Of a stretch of 64,000 bases of DNA, positions 34,618 to 46,525 are shown piece by piece. How positions within the stretch are numbered: position 1 is the stretch's first letter; the number at the start of each line of letters is the position of its first letter. The notes under the pieces are model-generated. The model ran no database searches and was not told the DNA's origin. It was given only the letters and a program-made list of their open reading frames with translations. The position numbers and the translations under genes are program-made. Source of the stretch: Symbiodinium microadriaticum (taxonomy: Eukaryota > Sar > Dinophyceae > Suessiales > Symbiodiniaceae); the NCBI GenBank assembly GCA_001939145.1, contig LSRX01000787.1:131870-195869 (forward strand). The letters are read 5' to 3'.

Positions 34618-34619
34618 GC

Positions 34620-35808
34620 CAGCACATGCGGAGTCTGAGTTGGGAGCCCTTCGGTATGCAAGGACATCGCATGCAACAACAAGACACGACATAGGCGCCT
34701 TTGCAGGACGTGCATGCCCCACATGATCTGGCACAATCTGGCCACTCCATGCAGCACCATGCAGCTATCAGCCCAGCGCATCTCCGCGGTCCCCAATATG
34801 TCCAGTTGTCGAGCTTCTTCCAGACAGCTCCAGCTGCAGAATTGCAGAACTGCAGCTTCTGGCCGCTCCATTCGGCTCCGCACCCATGACATGCCCAATG
34901 AGGATCGAAGGAGTAGAGGCAGGGGATGGCAGAGAGGCAGATGCTTGTAGAATCACTGCAGAAATGGCTACCGGCCTGGGATAGCCGTCGGCAGAGGTTT
35001 CGAAGCAGCAGAAGTCATTGCAGCAGAAATGCTCATAAAAGTGGGTGGAACTTTGCAGAGCGAGCGCATGCCATGGCCATGGAACACAGCATCAGAACAG
35101 CCCTGGCCCTCTGGCTCTGTCTGTGGTAGCTTGACACGCTGCATTTCTTGCGAAGGCACTGCCCAGCGGCAGCGGCCAGCATCCGGCAGCGATGAGCCGC
35201 CCGGACATGTTGCGGATACGTGTCTATAAATCGGGTCACCTACTTTAACCACCATAACCACCCTTCTGGCGAGCCCTTGAAGCCCTTTCGGTTCAAGGCG
35301 AGTGTAGACGATCAGTTGTAGTCTATCACGACCTTGTGCCGAGCGACATGTCAGAACAGGCTCCGACAGCTGCAATGCCTGCAGTGCCTGAGCCAGCTGT
35401 TACTGGGACCTAAACCGAGTCATGCTCCTGACCAGTGTAGCCCCGGCCCCCAAAAATGCAAGAGCTAGTGCTGCCCCAATAGCTAACAACACGCGGATGT
35501 CCCACATCAGTAGTGGCACTCGACGTCGTGGTGGTGGTGGTGGTGGCAGGAATGGGACCTGTGCCTCAAATAAATTTCACCCCAAAGAAGCTGGCCACTC
35601 TTAGGGGATTTCACAACCCCACGACAAAGACTGGATCCTGATGGGGCCGGCCATGCAAACTGACTTACCGTACACGAAGGGTGATGGGGGTCACCCGCTG
35701 GTCAGCCCTTGACATTGCTATTTTAGCAAGGTCTTGCTTGAGGGTTGTACTTCAGACTTTGGTTGCGTTGCTTGCTGGCCTGGAGGGGGAGACCCTTAGT
35801 TAGCCCAG
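34620..35808. other. Intergenic or intronic; no gene recognised
   Basis: This lies between the GT25 stop and the next coding segment. A short (GGT)n run is near 35529-35550. Frames at 34517-34898 on both strands overlap each other and read poorly. Confidence 0.4.
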
Positions 35809-36150
35809 GAGCTCGCCATTCTGCAACATGAGCTGGCCATCTCGCAGAGTACAACCCCGCAGAAGTGCATGCCAAGCAGAGAGCTTGCAGCCCTTGCTGA
35901 GAAAGTGTACGAGTCTGCTCGCGAACCAACCGCAGTAGATAATAAGGGTTCGGTGTTCTTTCATGGTTCTTGGATGCACTTTCTGTGCCCGGAGCCTAGA
36001 GGTGCAGATGAGATGGAGAGTTTGACAAAGGGATCCATCGACCCTGCGACGTCGACGGCTATCGAATGCAGGATTTCTTTGTGCGATACTCAGTCGTGAC
36101 AGTGCTGGAAGGCCCTTTTGCTGTGCTGAGCTCCGGTTTCTCCAACGAGG
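35809..36150 (+). CDS. Two coding-like exons upstream of the second glycosyltransferase
   Basis: 35809 onward follows GCCCAG|G and reads ELAILQHELAISQ, then SRELAALAEKVYESAREPT, a helical segment. 36021-~36150 follows GAG|T and reads FDKGIHRPCDVDGYRMQDF then FVRYSVVTVLEGPFAVLSSG. Both look genuinely coding, but I do not recognise the family. They may be the N-terminal part of the gene that follows, or a short separate gene. Confidence 0.45.
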
Positions 36151-36164
36151 CAACGGGGCCAGAG

Positions 36165-36759
36165 CAGCCAGCGCTTCGGCGTGGCATGCGCCAATCTAGC
36201 AGCAGCCTATGCTTCCAGCTGTTTCGTCGTGATGAGAATCCTGGAAGGGGGACAGGTGGAGGCTTGGAACGACACGTGCCAGGCATGTGAAGAGCCATGG
36301 CGGCGGATTCATGTCGCGAGTGCAATTCTCTCTGTGAATGGCATTTGCGGGGACATCAAACGAATGCAGCAGGAGCTGGAAACCACAACTGCAGTTAGCC
36401 TCACATTCTGCAATCCACCCAGCGTGCTTGCTTTGTGCTCTGTTCTCCGAGCTGCGTCAACGGGAACGGAGCTTCCCTTGCCGCACCTTTTCTGGCGGGA
36501 GAGTGCCAAGAGGCTTCTCACAGAGCATGGGATGCAGATGCAGATGCGGATGCGAACCAGCAGTTTGCGCTTGAATGCGACCAAAGCCACCAACCTCTCC
36601 GTCATTGTTACCACAAGCCCGGTTCCCTCCAACCCTAGCACTGAGATGCTCGACCGTGTCCTGGCCAGCCTCTTGGTACAAGAGAAAGCATGTCACTTTA
36701 ATATATGATATACATATATATATATACATAATATATATATATATATATACATACATACA

Positions 36760-36792
<33 letters not shown>

Positions 36793-38419
36793 TATGTATA
36801 TATATATATATATATGATACACAGCACGGTCATCTGGCTTTTCCGTCTGAATAGTGGTTCATTGGTGAGGCATGCAACTGGTGCCTGGACTTGGTTCAGC
36901 TCCGAAGATCATCGTTTGTGATGGCTGCAAGTGCGTGCCACCGGGGCACAAAACAAATCACAAAGCAGGAAAGGTGACGAACCCCAGGCATGATTCTGCA
37001 GCTTTTTGAGTTCGCTTTGCACTATTATTGTTCACATGGGCTGTTGACTTCGCAGAATTTTGCACATAAGCGATGTCGTCGGGCATGAGGTCGTTGCGAG
37101 ACTGATAACGTATGATAGCATGTAGGAGAAGGAGAAGGAGTAGGAGTAGTAGGCGAAGGTAGGCGTAATAGGAGTATAGTAGCCAAGCCTGGCCAGCAAT
37201 GCTGTGGAATGCATGAGAAACGCAAGCGAGAAGCCGGAAGCAAAACAAAACATCCACACAAGCAGCAAGCAGCAGCCAAAATAAGCGACAGACGATAACC
37301 ACAGCGATCAGACAAAGTGCGGTACAAAGGCCCCTTCCATGAAACCACGTCATGCTTAGACCTCGCGCGGCATCGCAGGAAGGACCAACAAACAATAGCA
37401 TTCCGAAGCCGTGCCTCGAAAACTGGCTGTTGCGTAATCAGTGTTGAATGCCGGGCTGCAAGCACAGAACCCCGAGCTTTGAAGACATGTTGCTTGGATA
37501 TGAAACCAAGATCCGTGACCTCATCAATTCCCCCCATGTTTTAGCACTCTCGAATCCGAAAGTGCAATCAGTGCGGAGAGCATGTGCAACCTAGGATTGA
37601 AGAAGCACAGCGTTACGAACAGTTCATCGAGCGACTGCGCGAGAAATCTGCAGAATCGTGCAAGTGCGAGGACGCTGCCTTCTTTGGTACCCAGGTCCTG
37701 TCCATTAGCGATCATCATGGATTCGGCTTTGCCGTCAAAGCTGCCTTGGCTCACATCACGACAGACTATGTGCTGGTCGTTCAGCATGACCAAGAGTTCA
37801 TTGCCGGCTTTGATTTGGAAGCTCTGCTCGAGACGATGTCTCTGCACCCTGGAGTTGTCAAGTACGTCGGCTTGCCAAGCGTCCTGTCACAACCAGCTTG
37901 CCAGTGTTCTGTCTCAGCAGCTTGATCCTCAAAGGATCATTTCATGCCTCGCTGTGGGATCCGCCAGGTGTCTCAACCTTGAACTATGAGCATGCGATCC
38001 GATCGAAATACGGCCTTTCTCTACATTGCACTACGGAATTTGGCGTACCACTGACGCACCATGGCCGCACCAGGGCTGTGCTTCACTCAGGCGGATGGTT
38101 AACTTGTGGTGTGCCTGTTGCCCATGCCTTGGGCGCCTTGCACTAGATTGTGCAGGCCATTGATTTTCTTCTATGACAAGCCACACGTCTGCAGCACAAC
38201 ACACTATCGCGCCACCATCTTTGGACCAGGCTTCTCGATGCACAGGCCGAAGATGTGCTTACCGAAGGCATCAGACCAGGTCTCAATGTATAAGCAACAC
38301 ATCTGCGCATTCAGTCATGTTGTGGAAGCAATTCAGGTTCCCCTGTACGAAAGGGCGATTTCATAGAGGAGACTCTGGGAGTGGCTGAGCGCGAAGATAT
38401 CCTGCAGAATGGTGCCTAG
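36165..38419 (+). CDS. Glycosyltransferase-like protein (GT-A-type domain), multi-exon
   Basis: The first segment (36165-~36670) has a hydrophobic anchor (ACANLAAAYASSCFVV), an N-glycosylatable stem (LNATKATN) and then the start of a nucleotide-sugar-type domain (LSVIVTTSPVPSNPSTEML). Next is 37612-~37885 (RYEQFIERLREKSAES, FGTQVLSISDHHGFGFAVKA, and TTDYVLVVQHDQEFIAGFD with a QHD motif where GT-A enzymes carry DxD). Then 37968-~38055 (TLNYEHAIRSKYGLSLHC), 38156-~38226 (PLIFFYDKPHVCSTTHYRA), and the last exon 38337-38419 (KGDFIEETLGVAEREDIL, then a TAG stop). Acceptors are mostly AG|G. The order and style resemble GT2-like proteins common in dinoflagellates, but donor and acceptor sugars cannot be inferred. 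A (TA)n/(ACAT)n microsatellite sits in the first intron. Confidence 0.6.
36702..36822. repeat. (TA)n / (ACAT)n microsatellite
   Basis: Alternating TA tracts flank about eleven ACAT tetramers (36749-36789). It is intronic in the glycosyltransferase-like gene. Confidence 0.97.
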
Positions 38420-40892
38420 ATGGAAGACTTGCGATGACTTGCGTCGAGTGGAAGCACAAGTTCATTGACTGTGTGACTCTGTGCTTAGCAGTGCACCACA
38501 ACCTAGGAATGGATGCTCGACCGCACAAGCGAGCTCTTTGACACTCCTTTTGCGACCTAGTCTCATAATCCGAGATCCCTTCCGAGGAAGCTCATGCGAA
38601 ATACGGAACGTTCCAGTTGGATTACAGCATCTCGGCCCTGCATCTATCCGAACCACCATGAGTACAAAAGCAGATCTCAAGAGAGAGAGAGAGAGAGTGT
38701 GTGTGTGTGCCCGAGGAGATCTCTCCGACCGCCAATTGGCTGCCTCAGCCCCAGTCGTGAGGAGCTGCGGAGCTCCTGACAGAGCGCGACAACGTGGAAG
38801 CATTTCCATCTTTCGAACACAGCCGTGTAGGAAGTGCGCAGGAAGCAGTCTGAAGCAGTCTCTGAGTCGGCTTGGAGTTCACCTCCTGCACTTTATCCGT
38901 ACATGCGTTGTCCACAGACGGTCACTGGTTGATGCTGATGGCATGCTTGTGTTATTGCTTGGACTACCTAGGTGATTCGGCACGTGAACGGTCGAGCCTT
39001 CTTATCCCCAGAGCAGCGAGTTGCGAAGGGATGGACAGCCACGCTGCGCTTCATTGTCTAGCACTTTCCGCTGTCTCATTCGAGCATCGTGAGCCAAAAC
39101 GTGGAAGAGCATGCTCGCAATGCATGTCATCGAGGCTAGCAGTATCCACGACACAGAGAATCATTGTGTTGAGTAGACTTTGTGATCTTGTGTTGAGGAA
39201 GCTGCTGCAACACCATGCTCGAGCCTTCAAACCCACGTGAATACCAATCTAGCTCAGCACAGGCTTTGCAACCTGGTGTATGTCACAAAATCCCTGCCAG
39301 CTCAGGAGCAGCAAGCAGAGCTCACAACATCAGAGCGTCTTCCAAGTTCGGCCAACCTAGAACGAAAGCCTAGATTGGACTCCCTGAGAGCCTGCTAGCT
39401 TTACTGACATACTATCGGCTACTATCGCATGAGGATTTGTTGACAAGCGTTATCCTCGTCTTCCATGATCCATGTCCTCTCCGGAACTGGCCGGTGAGGC
39501 AGGAGCGGCTTGCAAGAGAGAGAGAGAGAGAGAGTGTTGTTCGCCGCTTCTGCAAATCGCTCCGCAACAGTCGGGGGTGCTGACGCGCGCGCAGGCAAGG
39601 GGGTCTTCCCTTGCCCCTAGCCCGGACGACAGAAAGAGAGAGAGAGAGAGAGAGAGGGAAAGCCAAAGTCAAAAGGGTTTCCCAAGCACTGGGGGGACAG
39701 AAGCCGCTAGAAGGCCTAGCAGCGAGGATGAAGAGAGTCGCCGCCTTCATGGACCTGGGGGATGAGGCCCAACGACAGCCGGGGGAGAGCAAAGTACGCC
39801 GAGCCCGAGAGCACAAGAAAGACCGTCCCCCACTTCGTCGCCGCCGTCACCTGAGTGCCCGCTAAGGTGTATATAGTTGCCGAACGGAGGGGACATACAG
39901 CCTTGAGCCTCCGAAGATCACTTTGTTGCATGCGCCGTGCCTTTCAGTGATTCCTTGACTTTCGGGGAACCTGCCTTTTGCTCTGACTGTCATGGAGCGA
40001 GCCGGCTCTGGATCTTCCACAAGAGGGGGACCACTTGCCTCGATCCCCGAAGTACAGTGAGGACCAACTGTTTTCAGGTAGTCACCAACTGTAATTGCAG
40101 GTTGTTTTGTTGACACGCCTCGAATGACTTTGGGGACATGTCCTTGCCTAATTGGTTTCAGGGAACACCTCAAATATTGGGGGATCCGCTTTGCAGATGT
40201 CCACCTGTTACCTTACAGCTTCAGGGGACCTTTTAATAGGCGTCGTCGGAACTCAACATCGGCACATATGAATGCTGAAAGACGTGCCTACTTGTATGAA
40301 GCTCCTGTGATCGTTGGGTGTTTTACTTGCAGTCGTGTTGTCTTGCTTTTGGCTAGTCTAGCTTCATACCTACCTTGTTTCGGGGGACCCTCAACACGGG
40401 GAGTCTGCCGCTGACTAGTCGCAGAGGGCGACAACAGACTCGCTCCTTTGCGGGACCAAGAACATGGCTGCGCGCACTGCGTGGGGAGGGGGGGTTACGA
40501 CTCTCACTCCTCTCAGCCACAAGCAAGCAAGCAAGCAAGAGAGGGAAAGAGAGAAGCGCCGTTGAAAACCTCGATGTGGATGACTGAAAACACATGTCGA
40601 CCTAGTAACTGTGAGCTCGTTTCAGTCAACATCCTGTCGTGAAAATCTCACGCTCCCCCAGAGGACCTGCAAACGAATGCGGGTGGGCAAATTAGCCCAG
40701 GGGCCTGAGACGCCCCTTCTGCCTAGGAGAGAAATAGATCGTTTGCCTTGGGCAGCCGACGGGCTAATGTTTGCCCATGCTGTCCCATATACAACATGGG
40801 GGGAGCGGGGCTGGAAACGTCGTGTCGTGCTGTGTAAGGCCGCGAAAATAGCACTTGGCACCTTCAAAGCTGTTGCTTTGTACTTGGCAGTG

Positions 40893-41022
40893 GCTGCAAC
40901 CAGAGTGAATGAGGCTCTTTATTAGGCCAGATGACAGGTTTCGGGCCCAATATAGGGGTCTGAACATAGAGCCTGGCTTTATCCTGATAGCATGACCATC
41001 GGTCGGAGGCTGCGGATGAATG
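40893..41022 (+). repeat. Direct repeat, copy A (~130 bp)
   Basis: It matches 41691-41823 at roughly 85-90% by eye, from GCAACCAGAG to the shared end TGACCATCGGTCGGAGGCTG and ATGCACAAG. Neither copy lies in a recognised exon. About 670 bp separate them. Confidence 0.8.
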
Positions 41023-41690
41023 CACAAGTTTCCCATTGCGGGCTTCATGCCTGTACTCGTTTATCGCGATACCTGCGCTGGGGTAGCCCAGGCCACATTC
41101 CTGCCAGTCGCAATTTGTGACGGCAGGGTTCGGCCCTTTGTGGCCAAGGTAAACTCCAATTGTGGGGCCCCAGGTCTGTTCAGCCACAGATGTTTGGTGA
41201 GAGAGGGCATGGCTTTGCACTATTTTGCACTGTCATGACAGACCATGCATGGATTTGATGCTAGGCCGTCCGTTTTAACCAGGTCCGATCAAACACAGGT
41301 TTGTTCATCCTGCAGCCGAAACAGATCCCCTTCAGGTGTTGTTTGCAGTTGCTTTCAGGGGAACCGGACGTGGTTTTGAAGTGTCTGTAGTTCATGGTTG
41401 GCTGCCCCTGGGCACTTCTACGTGCAGAGGGTCGCAGCCACTCCCTGTGTCTGGTTGAGGGACAGGAATGGCGGGTTGTGGTGCCAAGATTAAATTGATT
41501 TGATGCGCGTGTGTCAAACACTGTGACTGAGCGCAGCTTTAAGCAAGCAGATTTGAACTTGCAAGGGGGCAGTGGACATTCTGGAACGAAGACTTTTCCA
41601 ACTTGGCGTGATATGGATTGGGGGCGTTCAATCCATGTACTTGCAATGGCCGCCCGAACTTTACACCCTGTGCTGTACTGGCCAAGAAGC

Positions 41691-41823
41691 GAATGCAACC
41701 AGAGAGAATGAGGCTCTTTAGGCCAGATGGCAGGTTTTGGACCCGATATAGGTTCTGAACACAAAGCTTGGCTTTATCCAGATAGCATGACCATCGGTCG
41801 GAGGCTGCCGATGCATGCACAAG
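41691..41823 (+). repeat. Direct repeat, copy B (~130 bp)
   Basis: The second copy of the 40893-41022 unit, immediately followed by the (TA)n(TG)n microsatellite. Small indels such as TTTATTAGG versus TTTAGG separate the copies. Confidence 0.8.
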
Positions 41824-41844
41824 TAAGTGTGAATGTGTTTGTAC

Positions 41845-41851
<7 letters not shown>

Positions 41852-41919
<68 letters not shown>
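41852..41919. repeat. (TA)n then (TG)n microsatellite
   Basis: About fifteen TA dinucleotides followed by about nineteen TG dinucleotides, ending roughly 100 bp before the CEP19 start codon. Confidence 0.98.
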
Positions 41920-41991
41920 GAGTGGTTATTCAATGTGTGGAGGCGGGGGGGGGGACACAGGGCTCTGATATGCTCTGATTGCGTTGTTAAT

Positions 41992-42010
41992 TTTGCGCCT
42001 TTGGCTCATA
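41992..42010 (+). promoter_or_regulatory. Possible relict dinoflagellate spliced-leader sequence
   Basis: GCGCCTTTGGCTCAT resembles the 3' part of the conserved dinoflagellate spliced leader (..GCCATTTTGGCTCAAG) with two bases missing. It lies about 10 nt upstream of the CEP19 ATG. Relict leaders of this kind mark genes that passed through mRNA. The match is short (nine contiguous bases), so chance is not excluded. Confidence 0.3.
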
Positions 42011-42018
42011 CGACGAGT

Positions 42019-45000
42019 ATGATGTGTGCCGAACCGCAGCAGGTCTGTCCAAGACGTTTCGGGCTCAACTATGACCCGCCAGCGATTATTCTGGAGTACC
42101 TTGAGGTGCGGTCCCACAGTCGTGTCTTAAGACGGACCCCGTGCCGACATTTGCAAATACATCTACTAGCTTTCTTTTTGCACCAGGTCAAGACCGGCAA
42201 GCTCTTCCACCGCAAGGTGTGAGCTGATGTTTATCCATTTGATTGCAGAAATCGATAAAATGTCCTGAAGCAATAAGCATTCAATCCATGCATCGGTCCA
42301 AGTCTTGTGAAGATTGCGGCAAGCCCGAGCAAATTGCAACTGTTTTGCAGGTCGCGCTCAAGAGGCTACGGGCCTCGGCGGACCCAGCAAGAGTGGCAGA
42401 AAAGTGGCATCCCCAGAACCCCTCTAAGCGCAGATCGAAATTTCGACTTTCGTGAAATGAACTAACCTACCTGATGCGATTTCGGAACACACGGCCGCAG
42501 GTTGCGCCAGAAGAACCGGCCGCTGCTTACTGAGGCAAGACAGAGCTGTAACGTCGGTAATCCGAACAAATGCGGAGAGATTGTGTTTTATTTGCTCGTT
42601 GCCCAACTCGGCCCAAAGAAAGAAAGGCAGCTGTAGCACTTTCAAGCCGGGCCGTACAAGTGCGATACTGACTGACTGTTGTGTTCCTTTGCAGCTACTG
42701 CAACAGGACAGCGGTGTTTGCTTTGATCAGATCGTTTCGCTCGCCGCTGCCCGAGAAAAACAATTGTGCCGAATCCAAAATGGTTTACAATCCTGCAGAG
42801 GTCAAGAAGCTTCAAGACGCCATGCCGTTCACTTGGAGTAGGAACAGGCAGTGTGTGCATCACGTCGAGCGACCTTCATCCCAGATTCCCAGAGCCTAGG
42901 ACCTTGGTAATCCATCTTTGTAGTCTGAGTCACGTGCTTATATGCTTCTCCGTCACTACAAAGGTCGCATGATGGCGTGAAGGCATCTGATGACGCGGCA
43001 ACGCGGCATGCTCAGCTGCGTGGACGAACATTCGAGGTCCCACCTGCAGTGTCATGTGAAGCGTGGAGTCAAGAGTCAAGCCAGTCCTGCAGCATGCTCA
43101 AGATAATGGGACACTGGAGCCAATGGCTCTCGTTCGGGTGACCTTCGGAGATGGCTTCGAGCGTGGGGCAGACGAGCCCTGCAGCAGCTTCGAACGGCTT
43201 ATTCCGGACACCATGGAGCTTGAAGAGCTCAAGTCCGTTGCTGAGCTGACTACACCCCAGCAGTGCTGCAGTGCGAAGCGGCGAAGCGTATGTGGAGACA
43301 AGGCAGATCCTGGCCAGGTGGGCAGGATTCGGCTCTCGATGCGATTGCTTTGTGCCTTGGCCGATCTCATCCTTTCGGCCGTTTGTCGGCCCTTTCGCTT
43401 TGAGTCCCGCTGAGCTGCAGGAGCTGGCCGCGCCTTTCGCCGTGCGTGGCAGCTGCTGGAGGCCCAGCTTCGGCAGGCGCAGCCGGCCGCCGCTTGGCGA
43501 AAATCGGCGATAGCCCCGCGCCTGTGCGAGCATTTGCGCGTGAATTCCTGCTGTCACCAGATTGAGATAGGCTGCCTGACATGCTGGTGAATGGCTCCAA
43601 ACTGAGAGAGGTAGCCAGGCCCTCAGCTCGCAACGCAGAGCTCTTATCGTACGTGGCATTGGTGGTCATGCCGTGAGAACGTTCAAGGTTCACGTAATGA
43701 TGGATGACGCTGGGTATGCAGGTGCTCCTCGGTTGTTCTCAGCATGGCTACGCTCAGCGACGCATTACATATTCTGGCCTTGGTTGTTAGCTGTCCGGCT
43801 GCACATGGGCAGCCGTGTGCTATGCAAGAGGTCGACGCTCAGAATCTGGCCGTCTTTGCTGTCTGGCCGACCTGCCCGTCCTGCGATGACGCCGCCGCGA
43901 TGACCTTTGGCCGTGATGCTAGCAGCTTGATCCAGTTTGGCGGACCCTGCAGCAGCTTGGCCAGTCCTGCAAGACTTGAAGATACTTCAAGTCTCCAACT
44001 CCACGCAAACCAAGCTAGTTCTCTTCAGGTTTGGAGGACTCGGGCGGCCGGGTGATCTATCAGCTCGGGGGCAAAGCCCAATGTGGCAACTGTACCTGTG
44101 CTTAGATTAAGACACCAAGCTTTTCACTGTAGCTCTTGTTGAAGTCAACACTCGTTTTTTAGTAGTGCTTGATGTAGAAGCGTGAGTTCAGGCTGGTTGA
44201 AGCAGCAGAGCAGTGCAGGTTCCAGTGAGACACTTCTTTCGAGATAGTGCTGAAGGTCACTGCCCCAACCAAGCTTGCAGTCCAAGAGCTATCGTGCCTG
44301 GAGCTTCAGCTCTTGAGGGTTCTGACATTGGACAGGATGGTCGGACACAGGAAGTATCCTGAGGGTTCTCAGAGCAGCAGGCCATCCAGGATATTGACGA
44401 TGTTTCCCGTCTTGCAGCAGATCACAGATCGGGCTCGGGAGATCTTCCGGCAATGGCCACACGCATCAAGTGCTGGACTCACGTTCCTTTTGGGCTCCAC
44501 AGCAAGAAGCTTTGTCTCCGCTGGCCTGGATTTTGGATGATTTTGGTGGAAGTATCGGGGGCGAGGGGTGGCAGGAAGAGTTGGAAGCAGCTGGATGCGA
44601 CACAGGCTCCCGAGGATCGTCGGACGACAGTGATGCTGCCGAGAGCAGAGTCTATGCTGATAGTGGCCGCGGCAGCGAGGAGCAGGAAGAGAGAACAGGT
44701 TGATGCTGGGTAGATGTCACGTGTACGTGGTGCTATGGTCTCTGTACAGCCGTGCACCGAATTGCGATCCAAAGCAGCATTGAAACCAGTAGAAAGTGCA
44801 GACATCGAAGTGTAGTTGTTGAAAAGTCCTCATTGCTAGCCCTAGACAACTACATTGCCAGTGGGGACACGCCTATCCTTTGAAGATCTTTGATGCCCTG
44901 ACGGTGTCACGGAACCCAGGCCGACGAACCAAGAGGTCGACTATCATCAGGCAGGAATGAACCTGAGTTCTGTCTGTCTCGCAATCCTCAAACCATCTCC

Positions 45001-45465
45001 ATCTTTGTCATTCGCAGGTCAATCTAAACAAGCTTGACGATGACGAACTTGCGCAACACAAGGTGCCTCATCGTGTCGTTGTGTTATGACCATGCACGTG
45101 ATGGCAAGTTCAGATCAGGCACGCATGGACATCAGTTTCCGGGCTCACCAGACAAAGCCATCGGACGAGGACTTTGTTTACGATGTGCCCACGCTCGGCT
45201 TTGCAGCGATGATCAGCGATGTACACGTTCATGCAAGCGCCCGATTTGGAGCTCGCACGTTTTGACCCAGGTGCGTGTGGAGTTTCCCGAGGGGGAACAA
45301 GCCAACGACTGGGACTCCGAACCCCGGCTGGCAACCCGAAACCTATCTGCCGAACTAGGTCTTGTCTGTGTGATCCTTTGCCTGCTGACTTGTGTTTTGG
45401 CTGCCCCGGAGCCACGCTGCATGCACAAGACAGTTGAATGGCGGCAGCTTCATGTAGCACCTTGA
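42019..45465 (+). CDS. CEP19: CEP19-like centrosomal/basal-body protein, at least seven exons
   Basis: CEP19 sits at centrioles and basal bodies and recruits RABL2 to start intraflagellar transport. Exons: 42019-42105 (MMCAEPQQVCPRRFGLNYD then PPAIILEYLE; human CEP19 also starts MMC and has PPAIIL); 42187-42216 (VKTGKLFHRK); 42351-~42420 (VALKRLRASADPARVAEKW); 42695-~42760 (LLQQDSGVCFDQIVSLAA, the SFDQL region); 45018-45062 (VNLNKLDDDELAQHK, the LNKLDD motif); 45119-45184 (ARMDISFRAHQTK, PSDEDFVYD); 45271-~45330 (VRVEFPEGEQANDWDSE), with the open frame running to a stop at 45465. Nearly all junctions are phase 0 with GT donors. The exon covering the segment before LNKLDD was not found. The 2.2 kb intron holds unrelated ORFs. 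This is a confident family call. Confidence 0.88.
43744..44055 (+). CDS. Small ORF with a signal-peptide-like start, inside the CEP19 intron
   Basis: It begins MATLSDALHILALVVSCPA and could be a cleavable signal. A Cys-containing stretch follows (VFAVWPTCPSCDDAAAM). It ends at a stop after 103 codons. No family is recognised. As it lies within the large CEP19 intron on the same strand, it may be a nested gene or chance. Confidence 0.25.
   Translation: MATLSDALHILALVVSCPAAHGQPCAMQEVDAQNLAVFAVWPTCPSCDDAAAMTFGRDASSLIQFGGPCSSLASPARLEDTSSLQLHANQASSLQVWRTRAAG
44419..44713 (+). CDS. Coding-like fragment inside the CEP19 intron
   Basis: One frame reads QITDRAREIFRQWPHASS after CTTGCAG|C. Another continues SPLAWILDDFGGSIGGEGW then an acidic Ser-rich tail with a stop at ~44703. 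The frame change would need an intron near 44465. It may be an unplaced part of CEP19 or of another gene. Confidence 0.25.
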
Positions 45466-46525
45466 CAACCTCAGGATGATGACTGAGCCGTTGAGGCCTA
45501 GCACTTTGAGCATGTCTCTGCCGGTGCAGACTGATAAGGGCTGCTAGGACGGTCCATAGCACTGAACACACGATCCCGTTTTGCACTCGGTATTCATTCT
45601 GCCAACGCAGATTTAGAAAGGAAAGCTTCCACAAGGAAGCTTTTCTGGCACGTTTCGATGTCGCAACTTCCCCGTTGCTGAATTCTGGAGCGCTATCTGC
45701 TCCAGCGAGTTGGAGGCTCGTGCAAGAGAACGTGGTCTTTAGGAATATGAGGAACATTATAATATTGTTGCGTCAACATACATGTCTTTCTGTGGAGCAG
45801 CCTGGCAGCTTGATATCTGGTGCAGTCTTGCTCATTGGCCTGGCAGACGTCCAGGCACAAAGGGCTGTACCTTCGCTTTGCCAGCTCCACCGCTAGTAGT
45901 CTTCGGTCTGTGATTTTTGAATCGCCTTGGCCAGCAAGAGTCCAAGCAGATGTCTGCACTACGACGAGCAAATCTGCCGTCTCCTTGAATGTGTCCTACT
46001 GACACTGCGTGAATGCTGGGATGCAACATTATCTGCAACGCACCTTGCGAAAGCAGTGGTCTGGAAACGAGTCTTCAACTTGTAGTGTTCATCGATTCTG
46101 GCCCAGCTTTCGATCCTCTTGTCCCATGTACAGCCTCAAGTCTGACATACTATGCTCATGTTTTGCTGCCAAAAGATGCTCACATCGAACCTGTCCTAAT
46201 GAGACTTGAAAGGAGCACCGGCGAATCGCTGCTATTGATTTTCGGCTCAGATTTGAGACTGCGTGTTGTGAGGCCGTGTTTGGTTCAGAGACATCCGTGA
46301 AATGTGCTGACAGACAGGTCCAAAGACTCCCCGCCTGGAGCAACTGGGTGGACCTAGCATTGCAGATCCAGTTCCGCCCTGCCAACATGATCTGAGCTGC
46401 GGTGCTCATAGTGATCAGCCATGGCCACGACAGCGAACCCTGGACCTTGTCCACAAGTCTCGGAAGTCCAGGCATTTCCCAGCCGACTTTGCTTGTCGAC
46501 TTTTGAAAAGTGAGCAGCCCGTGAG
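45466..46525. other. Spacer between CEP19 and the phosphatase-like gene
   Basis: The best coding candidate is 46013-46300 (+), which reads LQLVVFIDSGPAFDPLVP and HIEPVLMRLERSTGESLLLI and could be a first exon of the phosphatase-like gene, though no splice joins it convincingly. A run AAGGAAAGCTTCCACAAGGA with AGCTTTTC around 45618-45645 forms a weak inverted repeat. Confidence 0.35.

Larger units (their letters stand above)
38420..42018. other. Repeat-rich spacer before CEP19, with a few coding-like fragments
   Basis: It contains (GA)n(GT)n at 38682-38710, (GA)n at 39515-39534 and 39634-39656, (AAGC)n near 40525-40542, the direct repeat pair at ~40893/41691 and a long (TA)n(TG)n at 41852-41919. 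Two fragments read as protein on the + strand: ~38970-39055 (NGRAFLSPEQRVAKGWTATL) and ~39235-39400 (LCNLVYVTKSLPAQEQQ). Their family is not recognised. Confidence 0.5.
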
